Shown here: piece by piece, positions 1-10,493 of the stretch
How the letters are laid out: the number at the start of each line of letters is the position of its first letter
Position numbering within the stretch: position 1 is the stretch's first letter
From: Oscillospiraceae bacterium
GTDB taxonomy: Bacteria > Bacillota > Clostridia > Oscillospirales > Ruminococcaceae
NCBI GenBank assembly: GCA_017847835.1
Contig: JAGASH010000008.1
Span: 124,001-188,000 of the forward strand
Reading direction: 5' to 3'
DNA: 64,000 nt
Program-made: the position numbers and the translations under genes
The notes under the pieces: model-generated
Told to the model about the DNA's origin: nothing
Databases searched by the model: none
What the model saw: the letters and a program-made list of their open reading frames with translations, nothing else

Positions 1-1806
1 AGAACAAAGCTCGAAAAGGACTGCACCCTCAATATTCTCACATTTGCCGATGAAGCCGGACAGCGCGCGTTCAATCACACCGCTTCCCATATTCTCGCAC
101 AGGCTGTAAAACGTCTGTTCCCGAATGTAAAGCTCGCTATCGGTCCCGCTATCGACAACGGCTTCTACTACGATTTCGACACCGACACTCCCTTCACAAC
201 CGATACTCTCGCTCAGATTGAGGCTGAGATGAAGAAAATTGTCAAGGAGAGCATTAAAATAGAGCAGTTTTCGCTTGCTCCCGACGAGGCTGTCAAGTTC
301 CTCGAAGAACAGGGCGAGCCCTATAAGGTTGAGCTGTGCAAAGAGCACGCCGACAAGGGCGAGAATATCTCGTTCTACAAGCAGGGTGATTTCACCGATT
401 TGTGCGCAGGTCCTCACCTGATGTCAACTTCTCCCGTAAAAGCGTACAAGCTCACTTCCGTTACCGGCGCTTATTGGCGCGGCAGCGAGAAGAACAAAAT
501 GCTCACCCGTATCTACGGCACGGCTTTCCCGTCAAAGGACGAGCTTGCCGCTCACCTCACCGCTCTCGAAGAGGCAAAGAAGCGCGACCACAACAAGCTC
601 GGCCGTGAACTCGAATATTTCACAACCGTTGATTATATCGGACAGGGCTTGCCGATTTTGCTCCCGAAGGGCGCGAAGGTTATTCAGCTGCTCCAGCGCT
701 GGGTTGAGGACGAGGAAGCAAAGCGCGGCTGCCAGCTTACGAAGACTCCCTATATGGCAAAGCGCGAGCTGTACAAAATCTCGGGACACTGGGACCACTA
801 CCTTGACGGAATGTTCGTAATGGGCGACCCCGACGACGAAACCAAGGAGTGCTTCGCGCTGCGCCCTATGACCTGCCCGTTCCAGTATCAGGTTTTCCTC
901 AACAGACAGCGTTCTTACCGCGACCTGCCGATGAGATTGACCGAAACCTCCACGCTTTTCAGAAACGAGGACAGCGGTGAAATGCACGGACTTATCCGCG
1001 TTCGTCAGTTCACCATTTCCGAGGGACACTATATTCTCCGTCCCGAACAGCTTGAGGAGGAGTTCAAGGGCTGTCTGGAGCTTGCGAAGTATATGCTCGA
1101 TACCGTGGGAATGCTGGAGGACTGCACGTTCCGCTTCTCACAGTGGGACCCCGCAAACCCGAAGAACAAGTATGAGGGTACAGCCGAGCAGTGGGAAACA
1201 GCTCAGGCTACGATGAAAACAATTCTTGACGACCTCGGCGTTGAATATACAATCGGTATCGACGAGGCTGCGTTCTACGGACCGAAGCTCGATATTCAGT
1301 ACAAGAACGTTTTCGGCAAGGAAGACACGATTGTCACCATTCAGATTGATATGCTTCTTGCGGAGAAATTCGGTATGGAGTATGTCGATGTTGACGGCAC
1401 AAAGAAGCACCCCTACATCATTCACCGCACGTCGCTGGGCTGCTATGAAAGAACGCTTGCTTATCTTATCGAGAAGTACGCGGGTGCGCTGCCGCTCTGG
1501 ATGAGCCCCGAGCAGGTTCGTATCCTCCCGATTACCGACCGTGCAAAGGAATACGGCGAAAATATAGCAAAGCGTCTTGAAGACCTTGGTATCCGCACAT
1601 TTGTTGATAACAGAAACGAAAAAATCGGCTATAAAATCCGTCAGGCACAGCTCGAAAAAATTCCTTACTTCTTCATCGTCGGCGATAAGGAAGTCGAGGA
1701 CAATACGGTTGCGCTGCGTTCACGCAAGGACGGCGACCTCGGAGCTTCGCCTGTTGACGAGGTTATCGAGAGAATTGTAAGGGAAAATGCCGATAAGGTA
1801 AGATAA
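1..1806 (+). CDS. thrS: Threonine--tRNA ligase, 5'-truncated by window edge
   Basis: Cytoplasmic class II aminoacyl-tRNA synthetase charging tRNA-Thr. The frame is open from base 1, so the gene starts outside the window. 601 residues are present; by comparison with the usual ~640-residue enzyme, roughly 45 N-terminal residues (most of the TGS domain) are missing. Visible domains: the second additional (editing) domain with its HTASH (HxxxH) motif at codons 26-30, the class II catalytic core with LRPMTCPFQ (zinc-binding Cys) and the motif-3 region HRTSLGCYERTLAYL, and a C-terminal anticodon-binding domain from about PEQVRILP to the end. An in-frame ATG at 229 is not the real start because the HxxxH motif lies upstream of it. 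Any T-box leader would be outside the window. The SseB-like gene follows after 11 nt. Confidence 0.97.
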   Translation, partial: RTKLEKDCTLNILTFADEAGQRAFNHTASHILAQAVKRLFPNVKLAIGPAIDNGFYYDFDTDTPFTTDTLAQIEAEMKKIVKESIKIEQFSLAPDEAVKFLEEQGEPYKVELCKEHADKGENISFYKQGDFTDLCAGPHLMSTSPVKAYKLTSVTGAYWRGSEKNKMLTRIYGTAFPSKDELAAHLTALEEAKKRDHNKLGRELEYFTTVDYIGQGLPILLPKGAKVIQLLQRWVEDEEAKRGCQLTKTPYMAKRELYKISGHWDHYLDGMFVMGDPDDETKECFALRPMTCPFQYQVFLNRQRSYRDLPMRLTETSTLFRNEDSGEMHGLIRVRQFTISEGHYILRPEQLEEEFKGCLELAKYMLDTVGMLEDCTFRFSQWDPANPKNKYEGTAEQWETAQATMKTILDDLGVEYTIGIDEAAFYGPKLDIQYKNVFGKEDTIVTIQIDMLLAEKFGMEYVDVDGTKKHPYIIHRTSLGCYERTLAYLIEKYAGALPLWMSPEQVRILPITDRAKEYGENIAKRLEDLGIRTFVDNRNEKIGYKIRQAQLEKIPYFFIVGDKEVEDNTVALRSRKDGDLGASPVDEVIERIVRENADKVR

Positions 1807-1817
1807 CGAGGGGTATT

Positions 1818-2306
1818 ATGGCTGAAGAAAAAATGGATTGGCTCGAGGATTTAAGCGAGCTTAACAAGGAGCTTGAGGAGCGTATTCTCGCGGCAAACGA
1901 GGACAAAACGCTTATCAAATGGAGCAAGCTTCTTCCCGACCTGATGACCTCGGAAATACTTATGGTCGGGCAGTACACGGGAGTAAAAAACGAAAAGGGC
2001 GAGGACACTCTCGGTATTCTTATGCTTCAGAAGGACGGAAAAGCAATCGTTCCGTTTTTCACGAACCCCGAGAGAATAAAGGCTCTTGTTGCCACCGAAA
2101 AGAACAAGTTTGACGTGCTTCGCGTAAACACAGCGCGGTTTTTCAACTCCATAAAGGGAAACAGCGCGATTTTAAATCCCTTTACTCCATATTCTCGGGT
2201 TTTCTCGCCGTTTGATTTGAAGGTGCTTTCTGCCGAGTATATCGATAAGGCTCCTCCGCTTGAAAAAGACGACGGTTCCGCTCAGAATACGGAAAAATCG
2301 GAATAA
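1818..2306 (+). CDS. SseB family protein
   Basis: A 162-residue soluble protein. After an acidic, helical N-terminus (about residues 1-40), the sequence GILMLQKDGKAIVPFFTNPERIKAL, a run of hydrophobic strands and a late ILNPF motif match the SseB N-terminal domain fold found in many Firmicute and enterobacterial proteins of unclear function. The start is the ATG at 1818, preceded by GAGGGG. It follows thrS by 11 nt and precedes the GT2 gene by 18 nt, so the three are probably co-transcribed. Function is unknown; family membership is inferred from the VPFFTNPER-like and NPF motifs. Confidence 0.7.
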   Translation: MAEEKMDWLEDLSELNKELEERILAANEDKTLIKWSKLLPDLMTSEILMVGQYTGVKNEKGEDTLGILMLQKDGKAIVPFFTNPERIKALVATEKNKFDVLRVNTARFFNSIKGNSAILNPFTPYSRVFSPFDLKVLSAEYIDKAPPLEKDDGSAQNTEKSE

Positions 2307-2324
2307 AAAGGATTGGTATAAGCT

Positions 2325-3266
2325 TTGAATACATTCGACAAAACTCTTAGTATAATTGTACCCTGTTATAACGAAGAGGAAAGCGTGCCGCTGTTCTACG
2401 CGGAAACAATCAAGCAGGAAGCCTTTTTCCACGGAAAGGGCGTGGAGCTTGAATTTATCTTCGTGAACGACGGCTCGAAGGACAAAACCGTGCAGGTTGT
2501 CAGAGAGCTTCGCGAAAAGGACGAGCGCGTGCATTTGGTTTCGTTTTCGCGGAATTTCGGCAAGGAAGCGGCGATTTACGCGGGTTTCCAAAAGGTAAAG
2601 GGCGATTTTGTCGTTCTTATGGACGCGGATTTACAGGACCCGCCCGCTTTGCTCCCCGAAATGTACGGTCATATCGAAAGCGGCTATGACAGCGTTGCTA
2701 CAAGGCGCGTCAACCGAAAGGGTGAGCCGCCTATCCGCTCGTTTTTTGCGAGAAGATTTTACGGGCTTATGCGCAAAATTTCCACAACCGAAATCGTTGA
2801 CGGAGCGCGCGATTACCGTATGATGACGCGGCAGGTTTGCGACGCAATCCTTTCAATGACCGAGTACAACCGCTTCTCAAAGGGAATTTTCGGCTGGGTT
2901 GGCTTTGACACAAAGTGGCTGGAATACGAAAATGTTCAGCGCGCGGCAGGCGAAACAAAGTGGTCGTTCTGGAAGCTGTTCAAGTACTCAATCGAGGGAA
3001 TTATGGCTTTCTCGACTGTGCCGCTGATGATTTCGCTGGTGCTGGGGATTATTTTCGACATTCTGGGCTTCGGATTTTTGCTGTTCTTCGTGATAAGCGC
3101 GGCTGTGAGCGGCTTCAACCCGTTCAACGGAGGCACGATTGTGAGCAGCGTTGTTTTCATCGGCGGAATAATTCTCACCTGTATGGGAATTCTCGGGCTT
3201 TACACGTCAAAGCTCTACCTCGAGGTCAAGAAAAGACCTGTGTATATCGTCAAAGAGGAGTTTTAA
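2325..3266 (+). CDS. Glycosyltransferase family 2 (GtrB/DPM1-like), membrane-anchored
   Basis: A 313-residue polyprenyl-phosphate glycosyltransferase of the GtrB/YkoT type, expected to transfer a sugar from a nucleotide sugar to undecaprenyl phosphate at the inner face of the membrane. The GT-A domain begins at LSIIVPCYNEEESVPLF; FVNDGSKDKT and the metal-binding DADLQDPP follow, then the acceptor-region RVNRKGEP. Two C-terminal membrane helices (about residues 230-255 and 265-295) are typical of the family. The start is a TTG at 2325 with AAAGGA about 12 nt upstream; no ATG lies near the start of the domain. It closes the thrS cluster and is followed immediately by a terminator. The transferred sugar and final polymer (teichoic acid or lipid decoration) cannot be told from sequence. 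Confidence 0.88.
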   Translation: MNTFDKTLSIIVPCYNEEESVPLFYAETIKQEAFFHGKGVELEFIFVNDGSKDKTVQVVRELREKDERVHLVSFSRNFGKEAAIYAGFQKVKGDFVVLMDADLQDPPALLPEMYGHIESGYDSVATRRVNRKGEPPIRSFFARRFYGLMRKISTTEIVDGARDYRMMTRQVCDAILSMTEYNRFSKGIFGWVGFDTKWLEYENVQRAAGETKWSFWKLFKYSIEGIMAFSTVPLMISLVLGIIFDILGFGFLLFFVISAAVSGFNPFNGGTIVSSVVFIGGIILTCMGILGLYTSKLYLEVKKRPVYIVKEEF

Positions 3267-3272
3267 GTAATT

Positions 3273-3308
3273 AAAAACCCACGCAGCTTCGATACTGTGT
3301 GGGTTTTT
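3273..3308 (+). terminator. Intrinsic terminator after the GT2 gene
   Basis: AAAAACCCAC (3273-3282) pairs with GTGGGTTTTT (3299-3308), and the second arm supplies the U-tract. It sits just after the GT2 stop codon and separates the thrS cluster from the convergent atp operon; the A-rich 5' arm would also let it work on the minus strand. Confidence 0.88.
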
Positions 3309-3330
3309 CAAGATGTTTTCGACAAAACTT

Positions 3331-3356
3331 AAGGCGGGAATTTCGGTTCCCGCCTT
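3331..3356 (-). terminator. Probable terminator of the atp operon
   Basis: A 10-bp perfect stem (3331-3340 with 3347-3356, loop TTTCGG on the plus strand) lies 5 nt past the atpC stop codon. The U-tract on the minus strand is poor, so termination may combine this stem with the bidirectional hairpin at 3273-3308. Confidence 0.65.
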
Positions 3357-3361
3357 TTGTG

Positions 3362-3766
3362 TTATTTCAGAAAACTTGCCGTGTCGATACGGTTAAGCGC
3401 TCTCGAGAGCTTTGCCTCCGCGAGCATTATTTCAGCGTCGCTCTTCGCGGCTTTCTTGCGCTCCTCGGCAGCCTGCTTCGCGGCTTCGGCACGCTCTACG
3501 TCAATTTCGTCAGCCCATTCGCACGTCTGAACCAAAATTGTTGTAGACTCCTTCGATACTTTAATGATACCGCCCGAGGTTGCCGCTCTGCGAAACTCAC
3601 CGTTTATCATTATACGCATTTGTCCGACTCCAAGCGCAGCGCAGTACGGCTCGTGACCGTTAAGTATTCCCACGTCGCCGACCGTTGTGCGCACGATAAT
3701 CTGCTCGGTTTCGCCGTCAAAGACCTTTTTTTCAGGCGTGATGATTTGCAGCTTAAATGGCGTCAT
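3362..3766 (-). CDS. atpC: F1Fo ATP synthase subunit epsilon
   Basis: Subunit epsilon of the central stalk of F1, linking gamma to the c-ring and inhibiting ATP hydrolysis. 134 residues, normal length. The N-terminal beta-sandwich starts FKLQIITPEKKVFDGE and includes the family signature VGDVGILNGHEP; the C-terminal part (about residues 88-134) is two helices rich in Ala, Glu and Lys (RAEAAKQAAEERKKA). Start ATG at 3766 with AAGGAG 8 nt upstream. Last gene of the operon, 16 nt after atpD. Confidence 0.96.
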   Translation of the reverse strand: MTPFKLQIITPEKKVFDGETEQIIVRTTVGDVGILNGHEPYCAALGVGQMRIMINGEFRRAATSGGIIKVSKESTTILVQTCEWADEIDVERAEAAKQAAEERKKAAKSDAEIMLAEAKLSRALNRIDTASFLK

Positions 3767-3782
3767 AAAATCACTCCTTCAA

Positions 3783-5183
<1,401 letters not shown>

Positions 5184-5244
5184 CTAGTCCTTCCCTATTA
5201 GATTAGAAGTAAGAAACAAGCGCGTTCACGCCTGTTTCGTGAGA

Positions 5245-6081
5245 TTAGCTTTGCGCGGAAGCACCCGACACAATGTCGATAATCTCGGTTGTTATGCTTG
5301 ACTGGCGAGCGCGGTTGTACAGCAGCGACAGACTTTCCGTCATTGCGTCCGCGTTGTCCGTTGCGTTTTCCATAGCCGTGCGGCGCGCACCCTGTTCGGA
5401 CGCGTAGCTTTCTACTACCGCGCACTGGATAAGCGACGCGGTAAATCTCGGCACAATTCTGTTGAAAACAGCTTCGGGGGACGGGTCGTAGGTCATCACG
5501 CCATAGTCGTCGAGCTCAACCGTATCCATCGGCAAAACCGACATACTGTGCGGCTCCTGTGACATTGACGACACGAACATCGTGTAGAACACAACAACCT
5601 CGTCAACCTCTCCCGCCGCGAACATATCAATCGCAATATTTGCGATATCCTGCGCGGTGTTCGGCTTTATATCCTCGGCAATATTCGCGTAGGAAGCCAC
5701 GATATCATAATCGCGCTTTGCGAAAAACTCGCCGGATTTTTTGCCGATTGCGATAATCTTCGGCTTTTCAGCGTCGTTTGCGTGAGCGGCAACCGCCATT
5801 TTCAGCACGTTTGAGTTATATCCACCCGCAAGACCTCTGTCGCCGGCAACCACAATGAACAGTCTGTGCTTAACCTCGCGTTTCACGGTGTAAACTGTGG
5901 AGAAATCCGTGTTTGCCGAAGCTATCTCGCACATTGTCTTGTATAATTCGTTGAAATAAGGACGAGCCTGCTCCGCTCTTGCCTTTGCCTTGCGCAGCTT
6001 ACTCGATGCAACAAGCTGCATAGCCTTCGTAATCTGCTTTGTTGAGCCGACCGATTTTATGCGCCGCTTGATTGCCTTCAT
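5245..6081 (-). CDS. atpG: F1Fo ATP synthase subunit gamma
   Basis: Central rotor stalk of F1. The N-terminus MKAIKRRIKSVGSTKQITKAM and the C-terminal helix ending near ITTEIIDIVSGA are characteristic; about 279 residues from the annotated ATG. The start is ambiguous. ATG 6081 has only a weak GCGGA upstream. Five codons earlier an in-frame ATA (6094-6096) sits 8 nt after a strong GGGGG-TGA ribosome site and would give IASGNMK, matching the MASGNMK start I recall as common for this subunit in Clostridia. An in-frame GTG at 6105 overlaps that ribosome site. I give the conventional ATG and discuss the AUA possibility under findings. A 9-bp hairpin lies just upstream, after the 42-aa ORF. Confidence 0.93.
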   Translation of the reverse strand: MKAIKRRIKSVGSTKQITKAMQLVASSKLRKAKARAEQARPYFNELYKTMCEIASANTDFSTVYTVKREVKHRLFIVVAGDRGLAGGYNSNVLKMAVAAHANDAEKPKIIAIGKKSGEFFAKRDYDIVASYANIAEDIKPNTAQDIANIAIDMFAAGEVDEVVVFYTMFVSSMSQEPHSMSVLPMDTVELDDYGVMTYDPSPEAVFNRIVPRFTASLIQCAVVESYASEQGARRTAMENATDNADAMTESLSLLYNRARQSSITTEIIDIVSGASAQS

Positions 6082-6111
6082 ATTTCCGCTTGCTATTAAA
6101 ATCACCCCCGT

Positions 6112-6135
6112 AAAGAGCAAGGGCTTTTGCTCTTT
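6112..6135 (-). other. Intra-operon hairpin before atpG
   Basis: Nine-bp perfect stem (6112-6120 pairs with 6127-6135, 6-nt loop) between the 42-aa ORF stop and the atpG ribosome-binding site. On the minus strand it has no following U-tract, so it is more likely an RNA stability, processing or translation element than a terminator. Confidence 0.55.
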
Positions 6136-6264
6136 TTATTCGATATTGTCCTCGGTGGTTATATATTTAACCTTCTTTTCAATATACAGCCAGGCAACAG
6201 CAAGCGCCGAGAAAACAGCGATTGTTGTGCCAACTATTCCAAGTACAAAAGCAGCCTGTTTCAT
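6136..6264 (-). CDS. 42-aa single-span membrane protein inside the atp operon
   Basis: A short gene between atpA and atpG. ATG 6264 is preceded by AAAGGAG at ideal spacing; the frame runs 42 codons to TAA at 6136. The product begins MKQAAFVLGIVGTTIAVFSA, continues ALAVAWLYIEKK and ends with a polar acidic tail (TTEDNIE): one transmembrane helix of about 20 residues (5-26), then a basic patch, suggesting a cytoplasmic C-terminus. It starts 16 nt after the atpA stop. No standard bacterial F1Fo subunit sits here, and I do not recognise the family. It may be an assembly or stoichiometry factor, or unrelated to the synthase. The strong ribosome site and clean helix argue that it is translated. Confidence 0.7.
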   Translation of the reverse strand: MKQAAFVLGIVGTTIAVFSALAVAWLYIEKKVKYITTEDNIE

Positions 6265-6280
6265 AGAAAAACTCCTTTTA

Positions 6281-7789
6281 TCAGCCCGCATAAGTAGCGG
6301 CAAAGCTTGAAAGAACCTCTTTCAGAACCGCTTCATTTTCGGGGGAAAGCACCTTAGTTGTACGAATTCCTTCGAGAATTTCAGGCTTTGTGGACTTGAT
6401 GTTATCAATCAAATCCTTCTGATACTGCTTGATTTTCTCAATCGGAACGCTTGCGAGGAAGTTGTTGATAACCGCGTAGATGATAACAACCTGTTCTTCA
6501 ACCTCAAGCGGAGAGTTCTGGTCCTGTTTGAGAACCTCAACGATACGCTCACCCTTTGCAAGTCTGTCCTTCGTGTCCTTATCCAAATCGGAACCGAACT
6601 GCGAGAACGACTGGAGCTCACGGTACTGCGAATAGTCGAGCTTCAGAGTACCCGAAACCTTCTTCATTGCCTTAATCTGAGCGTTACCGCCGACGCGGGA
6701 TACCGAGATACCGGGGTTTACTGCGGGACGAACGCCCGAGTTGAACAGCTCGGTTTCGAGGAATATCTGACCGTCGGTAATCGAGATAACGTTTGTAGGA
6801 ATGTACGCGGAAACGTCGCCTGCCTGTGTTTCGATAATCGGAAGCGCAGTAAGCGAACCGCCGCCGTAATCCTTGTTAAGACGGGCAGCGCGCTCGAGAA
6901 GTCTTGAGTGGAGGTAGAATACATCACCGGGGTATGCTTCACGTCCCGGCGGGCGCTTCAGCAGCAGCGAGAGCGCACGATAAGCTACCGCGTGCTTGGA
7001 CAGGTCGTCATAAACGATGAGGACGTCCTTGCCCTGCTCCATAAAGTACTCACCCATTGTGCAGCCCGCGTAAGGCGCGATGTACTGCAAGGGTGCAAGC
7101 TCGGACGCAGTGGAAGAAACAACGATTGAATATTCAAGCGCGCCGTTTCTCGCGAGCGTATCCACAACTCCCGCAACGGTCGAGTTTTTCTGACCGATTG
7201 CAACGTAGATGCAGATAACGTCCTTGCCCTTCTGGTTGATGATTGTATCGATAGCGATAGCGGTTTTACCCGTCTGTCTGTCGCCGATAATCAGCTCACG
7301 CTGACCTCTGCCTATCGGTATCATACTGTCGATTGCCTTAATTCCTGTCTGAAGAGGAACGTTTACAGGCTCTCTTGTGATGATACCGGAAGCGATTTTT
7401 TCAATCGGGCGCTTTTCCTTTGCGAGAATATCACCCTTGCCGTCAAGCGGCTCTCCGAGGGAGTTTACAACGCGTCCGAGAAGCTGCTCTCCGACGGGAA
7501 CGGAAACGATTGAGCCCGTTCTTTTTACGCTGTCGCCCTCTTTAATGCCCGAATCGGAGCCCAACATAACCGCGCCTACAAACTCTTGTTCGAGGTTGAG
7601 CGCCATACACTGAACGCCGTTCTCGAATTCAAGCAGCTCGTTAAGCATACAGTTTTCGAGACCGTGAATACGAACGATACCGTCGCCGACAGTAACAACC
7701 GTACCCACATCGCCGAGCTGGATTTTCGCGTTGTAGTTCTTGATGCGGTCTTTTATCAAGCCCGTTATTTCATCGGGGCGTAAATCCAT
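6281..7789 (-). CDS. atpA: F1Fo ATP synthase subunit alpha
   Basis: Non-catalytic nucleotide-binding F1 subunit. 502 residues, standard length. The family features are the N-terminal [19 protein letters not shown], the P-loop [23 protein letters not shown]-like [14 protein letters not shown], and the signature [14 protein letters not shown]. It follows atpH by 40 nt and precedes the 42-aa membrane ORF and atpG. Confidence 0.98.
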   Translation of the reverse strand: MDLRPDEITGLIKDRIKNYNAKIQLGDVGTVVTVGDGIVRIHGLENCMLNELLEFENGVQCMALNLEQEFVGAVMLGSDSGIKEGDSVKRTGSIVSVPVGEQLLGRVVNSLGEPLDGKGDILAKEKRPIEKIASGIITREPVNVPLQTGIKAIDSMIPIGRGQRELIIGDRQTGKTAIAIDTIINQKGKDVICIYVAIGQKNSTVAGVVDTLARNGALEYSIVVSSTASELAPLQYIAPYAGCTMGEYFMEQGKDVLIVYDDLSKHAVAYRALSLLLKRPPGREAYPGDVFYLHSRLLERAARLNKDYGGGSLTALPIIETQAGDVSAYIPTNVISITDGQIFLETELFNSGVRPAVNPGISVSRVGGNAQIKAMKKVSGTLKLDYSQYRELQSFSQFGSDLDKDTKDRLAKGERIVEVLKQDQNSPLEVEEQVVIIYAVINNFLASVPIEKIKQYQKDLIDNIKSTKPEILEGIRTTKVLSPENEAVLKEVLSSFAATYAG

Positions 7790-7829
7790 TCTATACAGTC
7801 CTTTCCTTGTGAATTTGATTGCGGAGAAA

Positions 7830-8378
7830 TCAGATAACCGAGCCGAGTTCTCCCTTTAATGCGTCAAGTCTTGACTTAACGCTGCCGTCATAGCGCTTGC
7901 TTCCGTAGTCAATCACGATACCGCCGATAAGCTTTTCGTCAACCTTTTCGTTGATAGAAACGGTTTTTCCGATAACCTTTGACATCTTCTCCGTGATTTT
8001 CTGCTTCATCGCGTCTGACAGCGGGCTGCTTGTGGTGACGGTGATTTCCGCGAGCTTGAATTCGTCGTTATAGAGCCCTCTGAAATGCTTTACGATTTCC
8101 TCAAAGCAGCTCATTCTGTGCTTTTCGCAAAGCACGCAGAGCAGGTTTCCGCAAAGCTCCGACAAATTTCCTGCCTTTATCAGCTCGTCAAGCAGCGAGA
8201 GTTTTTCTTCAAGAGGAACCGTCGGTGTGTTCATCAGCTTGATAAATCCGGGATTTTCCGAGAATATCTTTGAAAGCTCCGTCAGTTCTCCGAGAATGTC
8301 CTTCAGCCCCTCGGGATTTTCCTCCCGACAAAGCGAAAAGAACGCGTCGCCGTAGATTTTTTCTGCCTTATCGTTCAT
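7830..8378 (-). CDS. atpH: F1Fo ATP synthase subunit delta
   Basis: Peripheral-stalk cap joining the b-dimer to F1. 182 residues. The N-terminal helical domain starts [13 protein letters not shown], and the C-terminal [21 protein letters not shown] corresponds to the family signature (normally GGxxxxxGxxxxDxSxxxxL). Located in the canonical place between atpF and atpA, 23 nt after atpF. Confidence 0.94.
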   Translation of the reverse strand: MNDKAEKIYGDAFFSLCREENPEGLKDILGELTELSKIFSENPGFIKLMNTPTVPLEEKLSLLDELIKAGNLSELCGNLLCVLCEKHRMSCFEEIVKHFRGLYNDEFKLAEITVTTSSPLSDAMKQKITEKMSKVIGKTVSINEKVDEKLIGGIVIDYGSKRYDGSVKSRLDALKGELGSVI

Positions 8379-8401
8379 AAAAATTCCTTTCCGAAGTCAC
8401 A

Positions 8402-8950
8402 TCAGTTTGCCGAGCCGACTTCTTCTAAGAATTTCGAGATAATTTCCTCATTATCGGACGCGGAAATTTCCTTTTCGACAACCTTGCCCGCAGCCATAAC
8501 GACAATCTCGGAAATTTCATTCTTGATTTCGTTAAGAGCGCGCTGTTTGTCGCGTTCGATACTTTCCTCCGCTTTGGTGCGGATTTCCGCAGCCTTTTTG
8601 TTTGCCTCGCCGACAATTTCCTCTTCACGCTTCTGCGCTCTGAGTGTAGCCTGCTTCATAATCTCCGAAGCCTCAGCCTTTGCGTCGTCAAGACGAGCGG
8701 TGTATTCCTCTTCAGCCTTCTGTGCTGCTTCTTTAGCCTTGCGAGCCTCTTCGATTTCCGAGGCTGCCATTTCCTTGCGCTTGTCAAGCATTTTGCAGAC
8801 CGGCTTATACAGGAGAAATCTGAAAATGAGGAAGATAATAAGCAAGTTTATCAGCGTGAAAACAATAGTTGTCGGATTTATCGAAACAAGAGATTCGTAC
8901 CACTCTCTGCCTTCCGCTGCTGCGCTTACATTGCTGAGAATATTCAGCAT
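8402..8950 (-). CDS. atpF: F1Fo ATP synthase subunit b
   Basis: Peripheral-stalk subunit: one N-terminal membrane helix (TIVFTLINLLIIFLIFRFLL) followed by a long charged amphipathic coiled coil rich in Ala, Glu and Lys. I place the start at ATG 8950, giving about 182 residues, because GGAGGAGG lies 7 nt before it. A longer reading from a TTG at 8968 would contain that ribosome site inside the gene. Between atpE and atpH as usual. Confidence 0.94.
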   Translation of the reverse strand: MLNILSNVSAAAEGREWYESLVSINPTTIVFTLINLLIIFLIFRFLLYKPVCKMLDKRKEMAASEIEEARKAKEAAQKAEEEYTARLDDAKAEASEIMKQATLRAQKREEEIVGEANKKAAEIRTKAEESIERDKQRALNEIKNEISEIVVMAAGKVVEKEISASDNEEIISKFLEEVGSAN

Positions 8951-8983
8951 TGCATTTCCTCCTCCCAATTTACTAAACCGTTA

Positions 8984-9289
<306 letters not shown>

Positions 9290-9355
9290 TTAATTTTGTG
9301 ACACATTGTGCCATTTATCCTTGCGGGATTTATTTTTGAACTTTGCTTTTTTGCT

Positions 9356-10078
9356 TTACTCACATTCAGCCGACGAGATGTAGGACATACTGAGCATTAT
9401 AAAGATGTACGACTGCATCACAGCTGAGAATATGTCAAAGTAAAGCGATGCAACTGCCGGCACGAGTACTGCGAAGTTTCCGAGCGCGAAATAGATAAGT
9501 CCGCCGATAACGGTACCCGCAACCATATTGCCGAACAGACGCAGTGCCAATGCGAGCGGATTTGCAACCTCACCGATTATGTTAAACGGAAGCATAAACG
9601 GAAGCGGCTCGATAAAGCTCTTGAAATAGCCCTTGAACTTTCCTGTTTTCGCGCGGTTGTACTGAACCAGAGCAAACGTCATAAGCGCAAATGTTCCCGT
9701 TACGGATACATCTGCCGTGGGGTTTCGCAAGCCCATAAGTCCCATAAGGTTGTTTATCATAATGTAGCACAGAAGCGTCATTATATATGGCGTATAGGCA
9801 TTATACTTCGTGCCCATAGTACCGTGAACCGTGTCGCGGACAAATTCCACGAGCATTTCGGCAGCAGCCTGACGTCTTGTTTCGGGAACGGGCTTCAGAT
9901 TATGCCTCAAAATCAAAACAACGACCAGCAAAATCAGAATTACTATCCATTGAACGATAACGCTCTCTGTCAGCCAGAACCCTGAGCCTTCCCCGAAGAG
10001 TTCGACAACCTTTAATGCGCCGTTGACCTCGAGAGATTTCTCGGCGGCGGCGGAGGCTAGCATTAACGCAGTTGGCAT
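9356..10078 (-). CDS. atpB: F1Fo ATP synthase subunit a
   Basis: Stator subunit forming the ion half-channels against the c-ring. 240 residues, five to six membrane helices. The essential arginine is in the signature NPLALALRLFGNMVAG, and NPTADVSVTGTFALMTF is another conserved channel element. Start ATG 10078, with AAGGAGG about 11 nt upstream. A competing out-of-frame ATGATG lies closer to that ribosome site but encodes no known protein. It is 6 nt from atpI and 87 nt before atpE. Confidence 0.96.
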   Translation of the reverse strand: MPTALMLASAAAEKSLEVNGALKVVELFGEGSGFWLTESVIVQWIVILILLVVVLILRHNLKPVPETRRQAAAEMLVEFVRDTVHGTMGTKYNAYTPYIMTLLCYIMINNLMGLMGLRNPTADVSVTGTFALMTFALVQYNRAKTGKFKGYFKSFIEPLPFMLPFNIIGEVANPLALALRLFGNMVAGTVIGGLIYFALGNFAVLVPAVASLYFDIFSAVMQSYIFIMLSMSYISSAECE

Positions 10079-10084
10079 TCAGCA

Positions 10085-10492
10085 TCATTCCTCCTTTCTT
10101 ATGAATGTTCTTATCAATATAGCGAATTTCGGAAAAAACAGCGGTATAATCGCTGTGATAAGACTGATAAACGGTGCAATCGCACCAAGAGAAAGCAGCG
10201 AGATAAGCGCGAGATATCTCACGCAGTACATTCCGCTCATATAGGTCTGAGCGGATTTTGCGCTTGCTTTTTTAACCGCAGCCTGCGCGGTTTTTCCAAG
10301 AATAAGAAAATTCAGCGCCGCGATAATTATCCCGTAAATCCCGCCGACAAGCAGCGTGTAATCGTAGCCTGCCGCAAAGAAAATTACCGTCAGCACCGCC
10401 ATATATATCCCCGATATTATCAGGAAAAACGGCGAAAGCGACCTTATTTCCTCATAAATCGGCTCGTTCTTTTTCATAACACATTCATTCAT
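10085..10492 (-). CDS. atpI: ATP synthase subunit I-like membrane protein
   Basis: About 135 residues with four hydrophobic segments (roughly PFFLIISGIYMAVLTVIFFAA, LLVGGIYGIIIAALNFLIL, CVRYLALISLLSLGAI, FISLITAIIPLFFPKFAIL). Size, topology and position between atpZ and atpB match the AtpI family, which assists c-ring assembly. I start it at ATG 10492, one base after the atpZ stop. Upstream extension would overlap atpZ, and ATG 10477 is an alternative; no clear ribosome site favours either, so translational coupling is likely. The family is poorly conserved, so the name rests mostly on context. Confidence 0.78.
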   Translation of the reverse strand: MNECVMKKNEPIYEEIRSLSPFFLIISGIYMAVLTVIFFAAGYDYTLLVGGIYGIIIAALNFLILGKTAQAAVKKASAKSAQTYMSGMYCVRYLALISLLSLGAIAPFISLITAIIPLFFPKFAILIRTFIRKEE

Positions 10493-10493
10493 A

